Positions 53,789-63,964 of a stretch of 64,000 bases of DNA are shown piece after piece. Location: positions 333,501 through 397,500 of the forward strand of contig JAJOZX010000091.1 in the NCBI GenBank assembly GCA_023014485.1, written 5' to 3'. The notes beneath the pieces are model-generated. The model saw only the letters and a program-made list of their open reading frames with translations. It searched no databases and was not told where the DNA came from. This DNA is from Bathynomus jamesi. Taxonomy: Eukaryota > Arthropoda > Malacostraca > Isopoda > Cirolanidae. The stretch's first letter is position 1; each line of letters begins with the position of its first letter. The position numbers and the translations under genes were made by a program.

Positions 53789-53820
53789 ACCCGAAGATGC
53801 CAGTGGGCATCGAAACTGTT
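53789..53820 (+). other. Hairpin with hammerhead-like core in the Penelope-like 3' end
   Basis: CCGAAGATGCC-AGTG-GGCATCGAAAC forms a 6-bp stem followed by GAAAC. Penelope terminal repeats are known to carry hammerhead ribozymes, with the pattern CUGANGA...GAAAC. Here the expected U is C and the stem register is off, so if related it is degenerate. Confidence 0.3.
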
Positions 53821-53951
53821 GTGGAAATAAACTCTGTCTATTAGAGTGGGTTTTTATTATCATATTTTGACCTTCACGTAGAAAAAAGTGAATTTTTTGC
53901 ATTTATGACTTCTCCAGTAATGACCCTTTTTGCTTATTAATCTCCCTAGAC

Positions 53952-54176
53952 CAAGGGTTCTCATCCCACTTACTTTCCATTATCCACCTGAAGCATTGGC
54001 GCTCACCCTGTTACCCCTAATGACACGTAAATTAACCAAAAGTTAAAGTAGTTTATAATCATACAATTGTCTTCAAACACCACTCGTAAATAAAATATAT
54101 ATGGTTTCCATTACCCCCCCCCTGGATATCCCAAATTACCCCTTGGGGGTAATTACCCACCGGTTGAGAAACCCTG
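53952..54176. mobile_element. hAT MITE inside the transposase pseudogene
   Basis: Ends CAAGGGTTCTCATCCC and the complement of CAGGGTTTCTCAACCGG. Perfect 8-bp duplications CCCTAGAC (53944-53951, 54177-54184). 225 bp, with C9 and GGGGGTAATTACCC inside. It splits the HFNDECYIHLSR segment. Confidence 0.95.
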
Positions 54177-54868
54177 CCCTAGACAAATGTATATAACACT
54201 CGTCATTGAAGTGGATGTGTTGCAAAAACTCAGGATCTTCTTCTAGCTTTGCTCACATTCATGTTGCGAATTCCATTTTTGTTTTTGTTTTTGAACATTA
54301 GTCAGTGAAATTTGTGAATGAATTTTGTAGGGAAAAAGGTTTAATTCGATACGAAGTATACGATGCACAGATGTTCGTGAAATACTACTTTCTTCTGCTA
54401 ACAAACGTCGAAGTGACTTCTGCGGACTGCGCGCAATAATTTCATGAACCATATTTATGTGTTGCACAGTTCTTGTGGATAGTTGCCTACCATTATTACT
54501 CTTGTGTCGATTCTTTACATTTCCTCTTGTTAAAATTTTCTAACAATTTGTGATATTGTCTTTCTATCGGGTGGATCTCTGCATTCATATTCTTCATAAA
54601 AGTTCCTCTGTATCCGCGTCACAGAATTTGTCACATGAAACCACTCAATGATCTTTATTTTGTATTCCATCTGCAAACGCGGCATCACTGTTTGAAGGTT
54701 CAGTCATATTGTTCCGTATATTCCGTATAGGTATGTGCATATAAGTATATGCGGAATAAAAACCCCTATCTGTTACCTTTCTGAAGAAAGAACCCCAATA
54801 ATAAACTATATATCCATTATAAAATAACGGGCAAATAAATATGGGGACATTTTTTGGGACACCCTATA

Positions 54869-55329
54869 TATCACATGGTCCAATTACCCGTGTTCTCAAA
54901 TAAAGGAGGATATAAACGCATCAGCTCCCTCCTAATCAATTTTAATTTAGATACCAAATCACTGCATCCCATAACAATAGAACGCGCATTTTTGTTTTCA
55001 ACTTCATCTGGCACAGACTGCACACCACATACCTATGTGACCACGTAATTCAAACTAGTATATAAATTCCTTATTACTGCTTCTTCCCTTTAAGCTTTTT
55101 AACTTCCTGAAATCGGAGGACATAAAAACATTATTTGCGTCTATGCATACATATATTTTTTAATATTAATAATATTTAAATACATGTTTCATAATAACAT
55201 CTATATTATTTCCTTTAATTATTATTGAAACTTTGTTATTTATTATTATTATTATTATTATTTTATTATTATTATTATTCCTTTTCCTTCTGGAATTTGA
55301 CGAAGACTGAAAATCCATAAATTTCTCTT
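54869..55329. other. Unassigned DNA
   Basis: (ATT)n near 55240-55275. No gene supported. Confidence 0.5.
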
Positions 55330-56100
55330 CTTTCAATTACCTCAGTAGACTTAAAGACAGTAAAAATGTCCCAGAAACGAAAAATGTACGATGTATTCTA
55401 CACAAAAGCATACAGAAATCGTGTCGCGGTATTGTTTCTGAGCAACATACCGTCCTTTATAATTATTCAATCCAAACAAGAAACTATCCTCATATTCTAA
55501 AAGTCGCCCGCAAATACTCTGTTCTCAAAGTGGTAAACATGAAATCGCTTCAAACTATCATTCGATATCTTTCTTCCCAACCTTGGGAATGTCTCTTGAG
55601 AGAATTATATGTAAACATTTAACGAGTTTTTTCACACAGGAACATACTCGTATACTGTCGCCTAATCTGTTCAATTTCAAGGCGAACAACGAGGATGGTG
55701 TCTTTGCACTAACTGATAAATAATATAAATAAATTAAGCAATAAAATCCTCATTTGAATTTTTACCTGGATTTGTCCAAAACGTTTGACTCAATAGGACA
55801 CTCACTCTTAACTGAAAAACTGGCTAACTGTGGAGTATGGGCCGTGTTATTAGATTGGTTCAAGTCCTTTTTAAATAACAGAAAACAATACGTCACAATA
55901 GATGAACATGAATCTGACTTGTAATTACTCACACACTCGTATTGGGACTCGTACTATTCCTGTTATGCCAATGATTTCAGTAACTGCCACAATATAAATG
56001 TAACCAGTATTCAGTATGCAGATGACACTACAATCCTTTTATCATAAATCAGGTGCCAAAACCATCCAAGAACACACAAACCCCATGTTCATATCCCTAA
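55330..56100 (+). pseudogene. Non-LTR retrotransposon reverse transcriptase, decayed
   Basis: In shifting frames: MSLERIICKHLTSFF, FYLDLSKTFDSIGHSLLTEK, LLDWFKSFLNNRKQYVTIDE, and SIQYADDTTILLS (catalytic ADD). Many stops. A separate family from the CR1-like copies. The block at 56430-56625 before the minisatellite may be its C-terminal remnant, but I cannot confirm this. No endonuclease or 3' end recognised. Confidence 0.75.
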
Positions 56101-56639
56101 TTTTTTTTAAGCTTAATGACAAGCTGATAGTGTATAGACGCACTTAGGGAGAGGGAGGTGTGGGAGTAATAGGGGATAGAAGAGTGCCAGGTGCATGCTA
56201 GGTGCATTTGAGACGAAGGAGGCGGAGGTAATGGTGGATGGGGTTGATAAGATCTTATTCCGTTATCTTTTTTTTATTAAAAAAGATAAAAAAATAAAAA
56301 AAAGTAAAAAATATGTATACGACTTCATACTAAATCTATATCTGCTCCCACACATTCATAAACTATTGTGTAAGGAAGCTCCTGTGTTAACTGTGAAAAT
56401 CAGAAAATCATATTAAACAACCAAGTAAACCATGCATTCAGTGAATCTAAGACATGATAACTATTACTTCCATAAACTTAACTTCACAGTTGAAACATCA
56501 AAAATACCCCTTATATATACACGAAGGAGTTGACATCGGGAATAATCTGCAAAGAAATTTAAATAGAAACGTTTCTCATAGAAATTTTCATACTCTATTA
56601 AAAACCAAAATATTGGATGGATACAAGATTCTCCCTTTC

Positions 56640-59246
56640 TTCACCTTTCTCTCCATGTTCTATTTCTTCCTCTCCATATTCTATTTCTTTCTCTACATAT
56701 TCTATTTCTTTCTCTACATATTCTATTTCTTTCTCTCCATATTCTATTTCTTTCTCTCCATATTCTATTTCTTCCTCTCCATGTTCTTTTTCTTCCTCTC
56801 CATATTCTATTTCTTTCTCTCCATATTCTATTTCTTTCTCTCCATATTCTATTTCTTTCTCTCCATATTCTATTTCCTTCTCTCCATATTCTATTTCTTC
56901 CTCTCCATGTTCTTTTTCTTCCTCTCCATATTCTATTTCTTCCTCTCCATATTCTATTTCTTTCTCTCCATATTCTATTTCTTTCTCTCCATATTCTATT
57001 TCTTCCTCTCCATATTCTATTTCTTTCTCTCCATATTCTATTTCTTTCTCTCCATATTCTATTTCTTCCTCTCCATATTCTATTTCTTCCTCTCCATATT
57101 CTATTTCTTTCTCTCCATATTCTATTTCTTTCTCTCCATATTCTATTTCTTTCTCTCCATATTCTATTTCTTTCTCTCCATATTCTATTTCTTTCTCTCC
57201 ATGTTCTATTTCTTTCTCTCCATGTTCTATTTCTTTCTCTCCATGTTCTATTTCTTCCTCTCCATGTTCTATTTCTTCCTCTCCATATTCTATTTCTTTC
57301 TCTCCATATTCTATTTCTTCCTCTCCATATTCTATTTCTTCCTCTCCATATTCTATTTCTTCCTCTCCATGTTCTTTTTCTTCCTCTCCATGTTTTTTCT
57401 TCCTCTCCATATTCTATTTCTTTCTCTCCATATTCTATTTTCTTCCTTCCATATTCTATTTCTTTCTCCATATTCTATTTCTTCCTCTCCATGTTCTATT
57501 TCTTTCTCTCCATGTTCTATTTCTTTCTCTCCATGTTCTATTTCTTCCTCTCCATATTCTATTTCTTTCTCTCCATATTCTATTTCTTTCTCTCCATATT
57601 CTATTTCTTCCTCTCCATGTTCTTTTTCTTCCTCTCCATGTTCTTTTTCTTTTCTCCCATGTTCTTTTTCTTCCTCTCCATGTTCTTTTTCTTCCTCTCC
57701 ATATTCTATTTCTTTCTCTCCATATTCTATTTCTTTCTCTCCATATTCTATTTCTTTCTCTCCATATTCTATTTCTTTCTCTCCATATTCTATTTCTTTC
57801 TCTCCATATTCTATTTCTTTCTCTCCATATTCTATTTCTTCCTCTCCATGTTCTATTTCTTTCTCTCCATGTTCTATTTCTTCCTCTCTATATTCTATTT
57901 CTTCCTCCTCCATATTCTATTTCTTCCTCTCCATATTCTATTTCTTTCTCTCCATATCTATTTCTTCCTCTCCATATTATTTCTTTCTCTCCATATTCTA
58001 TTTCTTTCTCTCCATGTTCTTTTTCTTCCTCTCCATATTCTATTTCTTCTCTCCATATTCTATTTCTTTCTCTCCATATTCTATTTCTTCCTCTCCATAT
58101 TCTATTTCTTTCTCTCCATATTCTATTTCTTCTCTCCATATTCTATTTCTTCTCTCCATATTCTATTTTTTCTCTCCATATTCTATTTCTTCCTCTCCAT
58201 GTTCTATTTCTTCCTCTCCATGTTCTATTTCTTCTCTCCATATTCTATTTTCTTCTCCATTATTCTATTTCTTCCTCTCCATATTCTATTTCTTCCTCTC
58301 CATATTCTATTTCTTTCTCTCCATGTTCTATTTCTTCCTCTCCATGTTCTATTTCTTCCTCTCTATATTCTATTTCTTCCTCTCCATATTCTATTTCTTC
58401 CTCTCCATATTCTATTTCTTCCTCTCCATATTCTATTTCTTTCTCTACATATTCTATTTCTTCCTCTCCATATTCTATTTTTCCTCTCCATATTCTATTT
58501 CTTCCTCTCCATATTCTATTTCTTTCTCTCCATGTTCTTTTTCTTCTCTCCATCGTTCTTCCTCTCCATATTCTATTTCTTTCTCTCCATATTCTATTTC
58601 TTCCTCTCCATATTCTATTTCTTCCTCTCCATATTCTATTTCTTCCTCTCCATATTCTATTTCTTCTCTCCATATTCTATTTCTTCCTCTCCATATTCTA
58701 TTTCTTTCTCTCTATATTCTATTTTCTTCTCTCCATGTTCTATTTCTTCCTCTCTATATTCTATTTCTTCCTCTCCATATTCTATTTCTTCCTCTCCATA
58801 TTCTATTTCTTCCTCTCCATATTCTATTTCTTCCTCTCCATATTCTATTTCTTCCTCTCCATATTCTTTCTTCCTCTCCATATTCTATTTCTTTCTCTCC
58901 ATATTCTATTTCTTTCTCTCCATATTCTATTTCTCCTCTCCATATTCTATTTCTTCCTCTCCATATTCTATTTCTTTCTCTCCATATTCTATTTCTTCCT
59001 CTCCATATTCTATTTCTTCCTCTCCATATTCTATTTCTTCCTCTCCATATTCTATTTCTTCCTCTCCATATTCTATTTCTTCCTCTCCATATTCTATTTC
59101 TTCCTCTCCATATTCTATTTCTTCCTCTCCATATTCTATTTCTTCTCTCCATATTCTATTTCTTTCTCTCCATATTCTATTTCTTTCTCTCCATATTCTA
59201 TTTCTTTCTCTCCATATTCTATTTCTTCCTCTCCATATTCTATTCC
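56640..59246. repeat. 21-bp minisatellite, ~124 units, 2.6 kb
   Basis: Unit TCTCCATATTCTATTTCTTTC with variants (CATGTTC for CATATTC, CTTCCTC for CTTTCTC). The 21-bp length is a multiple of 3, and the unit has no stop in five of six frames. Long pseudo-ORFs therefore result: a 935-codon frame on plus, 270-276-codon frames on minus with Glu-Tyr-Gly-Glu-type repeats. Units with 1-3-bp deletions are common after about 57950 and rare before. Confidence 0.97.
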
Positions 59247-59347
59247 TGGAAATTAGTTTGATGTTTGCTCTGCTTCTTTCTTTAACTTAAGAATACATTT
59301 CAGAACAATTTTGTTCACTTTGTACAGCAATTATTTATTTACTTTAA

Positions 59348-59548
59348 GGGCTATTTGGGGCCAGTGTCGTAACATCGTTTCCCGTCTATCAGCGAAGTTC
59401 AGCGGCATTAAGCCCGATCGTTAGTTGGATTAGTTGGTCCTCCGCATCCAGATGATGTTGCGACACGTGTTCGGATCTCACCTAAAGCTGTAGGTCCCCT
59501 CTGTCATATGACCTTAGCGCGAAGAAAGTTAAACGACCCCATCATTAC
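59348..59548 (+). mobile_element. 5S-rRNA/tRNA composite SINE, copy 4
   Basis: AGTGTCGTAACATCGTTTCC, CAGCGAAGTTCAGCGGC, TTAGTTGGATTAGTTGGTCC, CAGATGATGTTGCG, then a diverged T-arm (CACGTGTTCGGATCTCACC). The tail GTAGGTCCCCTCTGTCATAT, GACCTTAG and GACCCCATCATTACATT is the fullest here. Confidence 0.78.
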
Positions 59549-59571
59549 ATTATTTACTTTTAAGTTCGTAT

Positions 59572-59645
59572 AGGCTACGTCGTAGCCACTGTCGTAACAC
59601 CGCTTCCCGTTTGATCAGCGAAGTTAAGCTACATTGGGTCTACAT
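59572..59645 (+). mobile_element. 5S-rRNA/tRNA composite SINE, copy 5 (truncated by LINE)
   Basis: GGCTACGTCGTAGCCACTGT, CGTAACACCGCTTCCCG, CAGCGAAGTTAAGCTACATT, GGGTCT, then sequence switches to the LINE at 59646. Confidence 0.8.
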
Positions 59646-61490
59646 TGAGGATTACTCAGTACTCACAAGCACACACGGAAAAAGAGACATTGCTAACATT
59701 GAAGCTATACAAAGGACTTTTACGTCTAAGATAGAGGAAACGGAAGGTGAAGACTACTGGTCTCGACTACAATCCCTGGAACTCTACTCTCTTGAAAGAA
59801 GGCGCGAGCGGTACACAATAATATACATATGGAAAATACTTGAGGGCTCTGTCCTTAACCTTAGAAATGAAATAGAAACAAACTGGAATGAGAGAAGAGG
59901 CAGATTTTGTACTGTTCCAGCTGCGGTGGGACAAGGGGCCATGAAAACGAGGATAGAATATAGAATAGAATAACCTTTATTAATAATAATAAAATACATA
60001 AATTTTTTTCAATTTACAATGACATGAATAATTGTGAAGCTCGACTATTTATTTTATTTAATTTGGCCCTTAAGCTTTAGGCTTTACTGGGCTCTTATTA
60101 AAAATAAGCAGCTAGTTGTTATAAATTAATAATAATAAATAAGTAAATAAGTATTATTAATAGTTAAAACATGTATTACAATATTAAACAATATTAATGG
60201 ACAATATTAAACAATATTAGTGGACATTAATCCTAGATTTTTGTTAGTATGCCATTATTAATCGGGATTTCAACTTGGTTTTAAACAAATTTACATTCAC
60301 AATTTTTTTTTATATCGGCATGCAAGTCCTTCCATAGTTTCAATCCAATGAAAATGGGTTGTTTTTGAGATGAAGACAATCTAAATTAAGGTATAACAAG
60401 CTTTGATCTATTTCTGGTCTGATACGAGTGGATTTCTTGATGAGTTACAAAATATCTATTTACCCATTGCAAATTAATGATTTTGTTCTTACACTCGTAA
60501 ATAAAAATAAAATGTGCCAGTTTGGTTATATCGTTGAGCTTTAGTAGGTTTAGCTCTTTAAATAATGCACTAGAGTGATCAAGGAAATCAGCATCAGATA
60601 ATAACCTTATTGCTCGTTTTTGGATGACAAAGATACCATTTAATGCGTTGTTAGCGGAGTTTCCCCAAACAAGGGTGCAGTATGTTATATAAGGAAGAAC
60701 AAGAGTATGATAGACTGATAGTCAATAAAACTTGTTTAGGGACTACATTTCTAAGTTTAAACATTATAGCAACGCTCCTTGAAATCTTTTTCGCGATATA
60801 ATTTATATGATCACTCCATTGCAAATTCTTATCTAGCATTACACCAAGAAATTTTGTTACAGTACACTCCTTTATAGCGATTTCATTAACATTAAGTTCA
60901 TCAAGATATACATTTCTTTTATTAGTAAAAATCATGAAATTTGTTTTACTGGTATTTAGGAAGAGTTTATTGGTGGTCAACCATTTCATTACACTGATGA
61001 ATTCCGAATGAAATATATTCTTAGCTGTATTAACATCCTTGCAAGAAAAAGAGACAGTTGTATCATGTACAAACATTATGAAGTTCAGTATATCAGATGA
61101 ACGTGGAAGGTCATTTATATATAATAAAAATAACAGTGGACCCAGAATTGAGCCCTGTGACACACCATGTTTGACAAGCGCTTTAGTTGAGCAAACCTTA
61201 TTTACTGATACAAAATGATATCTATTGGACAAATAACTTTTAAATACCCTCAGAATACGAGGCCCAAAGCTTTTCAATGCCCTACCAAAAGAAGTAAGGA
61301 ATCTCCAGCACACCGATCCGAATAATTTCAAGAACCAGCTGGACAGATTCCTGTGCAAAGTCCCTGACCAACCATGCGTGGCTGGCTACGAAGGCAAGAG
61401 GAGATCAGACAGCAATTCCCTCCTTCACCAAATCCCGCAAATGAGGCGAGATGCTGCAGAGGGGTCGACCGCAGATCGATCCTGAACCGT
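59646..61490 (+). pseudogene. LINE split by another LINE
   Basis: The left part (59646-59957) reads DIANIEAIQRTFTSKIEETE, YWSRLQSLELYSLERRRERY, IIYIWKILEGSV. This is the post-palm region of the family at 17521-18520. The right part (61246-61490) reads LRIRGPKLFNALPKEVRNLQ, FKNQLDRFLCKVPDQPCVAGY, and SNSLLHQIPQ, the C-terminus. A minus-strand LINE sits between. Both ends of the frame are otherwise open, so this copy was fairly intact before insertion. The RT palm is missing (5' truncation). Confidence 0.82.
59958..61245 (-). pseudogene. LINE inserted in antisense into another LINE
   Basis: The minus strand reads VFKSYLSNRYHFVSVNKVCS, VKHGVSQGSILGPLLFLLYI, NDLP, then FVHDTT where the catalytic FADDT should be. 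It continues WLTTNKLFLNTSKTNFMIFT, KFLGVMLDKNLQW and, after a frameshift near 60650, QKRAIRLLSDADFLDHSS. The 3' UTR (59958-60500) ends in a TATTCTATTC-type tail. The altered active site and frameshift make it dead. Same family as 5669-6640, and this copy retains the part deleted there. Confidence 0.87.
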
Positions 61491-61515
61491 CGTTCGAGCT
61501 CCCATAACGTAACAT

Positions 61516-61800
61516 AGTTACTTCCCGCATAACAGGGTAGTGGTGTTTCTGAAAAGTACCGTGTTAAACGGACGTATTTAATTATGTATTAAAATATACA
61601 TATACACCTGAAATTATTATATATATATATATACATCTATATATATATATATATATATAATATATATACATCTTAGAATTACGTGTTAGACCGTGTTATT
61701 ATGACGCCTGCCACGTAGTACAAAAAAGTGCCCCTAATTGCATATTCGTGTTATAACGAAACCGTGTTGTATGAAATCGTGTTCAGCCGGGAGTTACTGT
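61516..61800. mobile_element. Possible pogo-type MITE
   Basis: Left TAGTTACTTCCCG and right CGGGAGTTACTGTA are imperfectly inverted. CGTGTTA/TAACACG motifs occur on both sides. TA tracts at 61619-61668 lie inside. Confidence 0.5.
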
Positions 61801-62536
61801 ATATATACGGTATATATACTGTATATATATGACCGATAATAACTGGGGGTGGGTGGGGTGTCTGCAATATAAACTAACTAAAATCGCAATAAATTGAATA
61901 CAAATATGGATGTTCTTTTGACTAGACTATCACAGAGTATTATTGCTTTCAGTGGTGATGAACCACGTTACGAACCTCGTTAATACTTTGACCCCCTATT
62001 TGCTTGCCAATGCTGCTTGTTAGCTGTTCGTGCCCTAAAATGGGCGTATGGGCGGAATGGTGCTCTATGTAAAATGATGTTTAACTCCTCATACTTTCAC
62101 TTAAACTAAAAATGCATCGATGATTAAATATATACGAATGTAATATAGGTGTAATGAACTAAAATCTTTCTTTTATAACCATTAAACTCTGAGACTGTTC
62201 AACATTTTAAACCAAAACCAGTTATTTCAGATCTTTTACTTCGCATCGTATTGCAAACTATATACAAATCTTTTTCATATCAGTTTCACAGCATTGCACA
62301 GATAAAGGCTTCAATTTCTCACGCTGAACAGTATTTACGAGAGACAATGTTTGCGCAATATATTTTCATTTAGTTTAAAACATATTACAGTTTAATTTGC
62401 ACCACATATCAATCAACTACTCCTTAAACTTTATAAAAAAAATTGGTGAGTAATTAATTACTAGTTAACCCTTTAAGGGCGGAATTTTTAGTAAGGTTAA
62501 GTTACGAATGCGTGTATTTGAAACGTTACCAATTTG
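61801..62536. other. Unassigned AT-rich DNA
   Basis: No gene or repeat recognised beyond a few TA units. Confidence 0.55.
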
Positions 62537-62732
62537 GGATCACCTGAAGATCGGAGACCCCAGCCTCAATTACAAAAATGATATCTTCGTTAAAATGAAA
62601 ATATCACGACTTAGCCTAACCAATCGTCAAGGCGTACAGTTGACCTAACCGGGCATTCAATTTAATTTATTATATTTGGTACTGTAAAGCAAAAAACAAG
62701 AATACATTGGGGCCCTGATCTTCAGGTGATCC
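62537..62732. mobile_element. MITE with GGATCACCTGAAGATC ends
   Basis: Ends GGATCACCTGAAGATC and its exact complement, perfect 8-bp duplications CCAATTTG (62529-62536, 62733-62740). The inside holds one AACGAAAATATCACGACTTA-type core followed by CGTACAGTTGACCTAACCGG. Not a full palindrome, unlike 4110-4312. Confidence 0.92.
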
Positions 62733-62872
62733 CCAATTTGTAGCAGTTATCCTGAAAGGGTTAAACCCTAAATTCTCTTTATAGAGTAATAATTTGATAA
62801 CATAATTCATTGTATATTTAAAGCATATAAATTAAAAAATAACTTTTAACTTAAATTATACTCAACTTTATT

Positions 62873-63077
62873 GGGAGCTATTGAAGAATAGGGACCCCAG
62901 GCTTCTTTAGTTAGGCTTATAAGGCTAACTAACGAAAATATCACGACCTAACCTAACCAATCGTTAGGTTAACTGTACGCCCTTGACGATTGGTTAGGTT
63001 AGGTCATGATATTTTCGTTAGTTAGCCTTATAAAGCTAACTAAAGAAGGCTGGGGTCCCTATTCTTCAATAGCTCCC
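62873..63077. mobile_element. Palindromic fold-back MITE
   Basis: Arms GGGAGCTATTGAAGAATAGG, GACCCCAG, TTTAGTTAGGCTTATAAGG, AACGAAAATATCACGACCTA are nearly exact inverses over about 90 bp around a short GTACGCCC loop. Related to 4110-4312 but with diverged ends. Confidence 0.9.
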
Positions 63078-63447
63078 TTTAATGATTTTAATTTTGGAAA
63101 CGGCGAATTTATTAAATACATAAATATGTTTAATATAATATTTATATGATTACAAATTATAATTAAGAAATTACGAGGAACTATATTTTGTTTAAAGGAA
63201 ATCCTCTAATCTAATTGCAAAGATCTGTTGCGAGAAGGGTGAGAAATATTGGGGTTAAAAAAAATTGGTTTCAAAACCCATTTATAACGATAAAGATTAT
63301 TTTTAATTAAAAATATAAAATAAGTAAACCTTGCTTGGGAAAAATTAATTAAAAAAAATATGGAATACCACGTTTCGACCTTGAAGTAACGAGCAGCAAT
63401 AAGTAGAATATATATTATTTATATTTATTTATTTTATTTATTTATTA
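63078..63447. other. Unassigned AT-rich DNA
   Basis: No gene; TTTA repeats at 63425-63446. Confidence 0.55.
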
Positions 63448-63505
63448 TGGCGGAGCGGTTTACTCTCGCTCACCGTCATTCCCGTTCGATTCCGCTGGCA
63501 AGAAT
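63448..63505 (+). mobile_element. tRNA-derived SINE head
   Basis: TGGCGGAGCGGTTTACTC is a good A box, and CCCGTTCGATTCCGC a good B box 26 bp later. The acceptor and anticodon stems are not clear, so a SINE head is more likely than a working tRNA. Confidence 0.55.
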
Positions 63506-63585
63506 AGAAAAATGAGAAAGTAGAAATTCAAACGAGACACTTTTCAGATCGGTTTATTCCCAATTCATGTCATGGGAAGCTGATA

Positions 63586-63653
63586 ACGGGTGTTCCACTT
63601 AAAACCGGCCCGCTGGAGTACTCCAGCGGGCCGGTTTTAAGTGGAACACCCGG
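63586..63653. mobile_element. 68-bp TA-flanked micro-MITE: a perfect 66-bp palindrome
   Basis: 63587-63652 is an uninterrupted perfect palindrome (CGGGTGTTCCACTTAAAACC, GGCCCGCTGGAGT, then its exact complement with no loop). TA lies on both sides (63584-63585, 63654-63655). It looks like two transposon ends joined head to head. Confidence 0.9.
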
Positions 63654-63739
63654 TATATACAGGGTGTATAAGAGTTCGATTTTCGATTTCATTTTTTTTG
63701 CTTTCGGTTTACGAATTATATCGACGTTTTGGATCATGT

Positions 63740-63850
63740 CAAGAATAGCGAACCCAACACCTGCAGGGTTCGCTATTCTTGACAGGGAATTTTTGGGTTC
63801 GCTATTCTTGACATGGTAAAATTGGGTTCGCTATTCTTGACATGGGAAGT
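63740..63850. repeat. 22-bp motif: one inverted and three direct copies
   Basis: GGGTTCGCTATTCTTGACAT appears three times in direct order (about 63766, 63794, 63824) and once inverted (about 63737-63758). Single-base differences only. Confidence 0.88.
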
Positions 63851-63964
63851 CCTCAAGGACGTTTTCATAACTTCAGACGGTAGGTTTATGTTTCCCAATT
63901 TTAAGTAATTAGGTAAGGACGTATTAAATGCTTTTATATTAGTCTTTTTTTATTTAACCAAACT

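Larger units (their letters stand above)
50977..53904 (+). mobile_element. Penelope-like retroelement, 5'-truncated
   Basis: Flanked by direct repeats ATGACTTTTCC (50966-50976) and ATGACTTCTCC (53905-53915), 10/11 identical. It starts with GATAATAAAAACCCACTCTA, and the same block occurs inverted near the 3' end (about 53842-53870). RT and GIY-YIG coding sequence lie inside, followed by a triplicated 3' part. The foldback-like element 51916-52871 sits within it. Confidence 0.87.
50439..54685 (-). pseudogene. DD41D-like transposase, complete but interrupted
   Basis: Minus-strand ATG at 54685 (MPRLQMEYKIKIIEWFHVTN). An HTH region follows (DPPDRKTISQIVRKF, then IIARSPQKSLRRLLAEESSI, SRTSVHRILR). 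The first catalytic Asp is in HIHFNDECYIHLSR, where the MITE sits. The frame resumes INKQKGHYWRSH, where the Penelope-like insert sits, and again with HVVAPIELPRSVAKLNIWAA and GWYGVVGPYFFE. The second Asp lies in QDGAHPHT, and the third in a frame-shifted, altered SPDLTPPD-like region 41 residues on. It ends GAYTEHV, stop at 50439. Stops and frameshifts in addition to the insertions make it dead. It is the only copy here with both the HTH and the catalytic part. Confidence 0.85.
50313..54866 (-). mobile_element. Full-length mariner-type (DD41D-like) element split by two later insertions
   Basis: Left end CCAGGTGTCCCCAAAGATTG (after TA 50311) and right end the complement of TAGGGTGTCCCAAAAAATGT (before TA 54867). 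Removing the Penelope-like insert (50977-53904 plus one 11-bp duplication) and the hAT MITE (53952-54176 plus 8 bp) leaves about 1.38 kb, the usual full length. Confidence 0.88.

Noticed and set aside
56454..59261. 935-codon ORF and overlapping 600-880-codon ORFs
   Set aside because: Produced by the stop-free 21-bp repeat; three plus frames and two minus frames are open at once, so none is evidence of a gene.
63766..63850. CRISPR-like array
   Set aside because: Only three direct copies, spacers of 5-9 bp, in a eukaryotic transposon-rich context.
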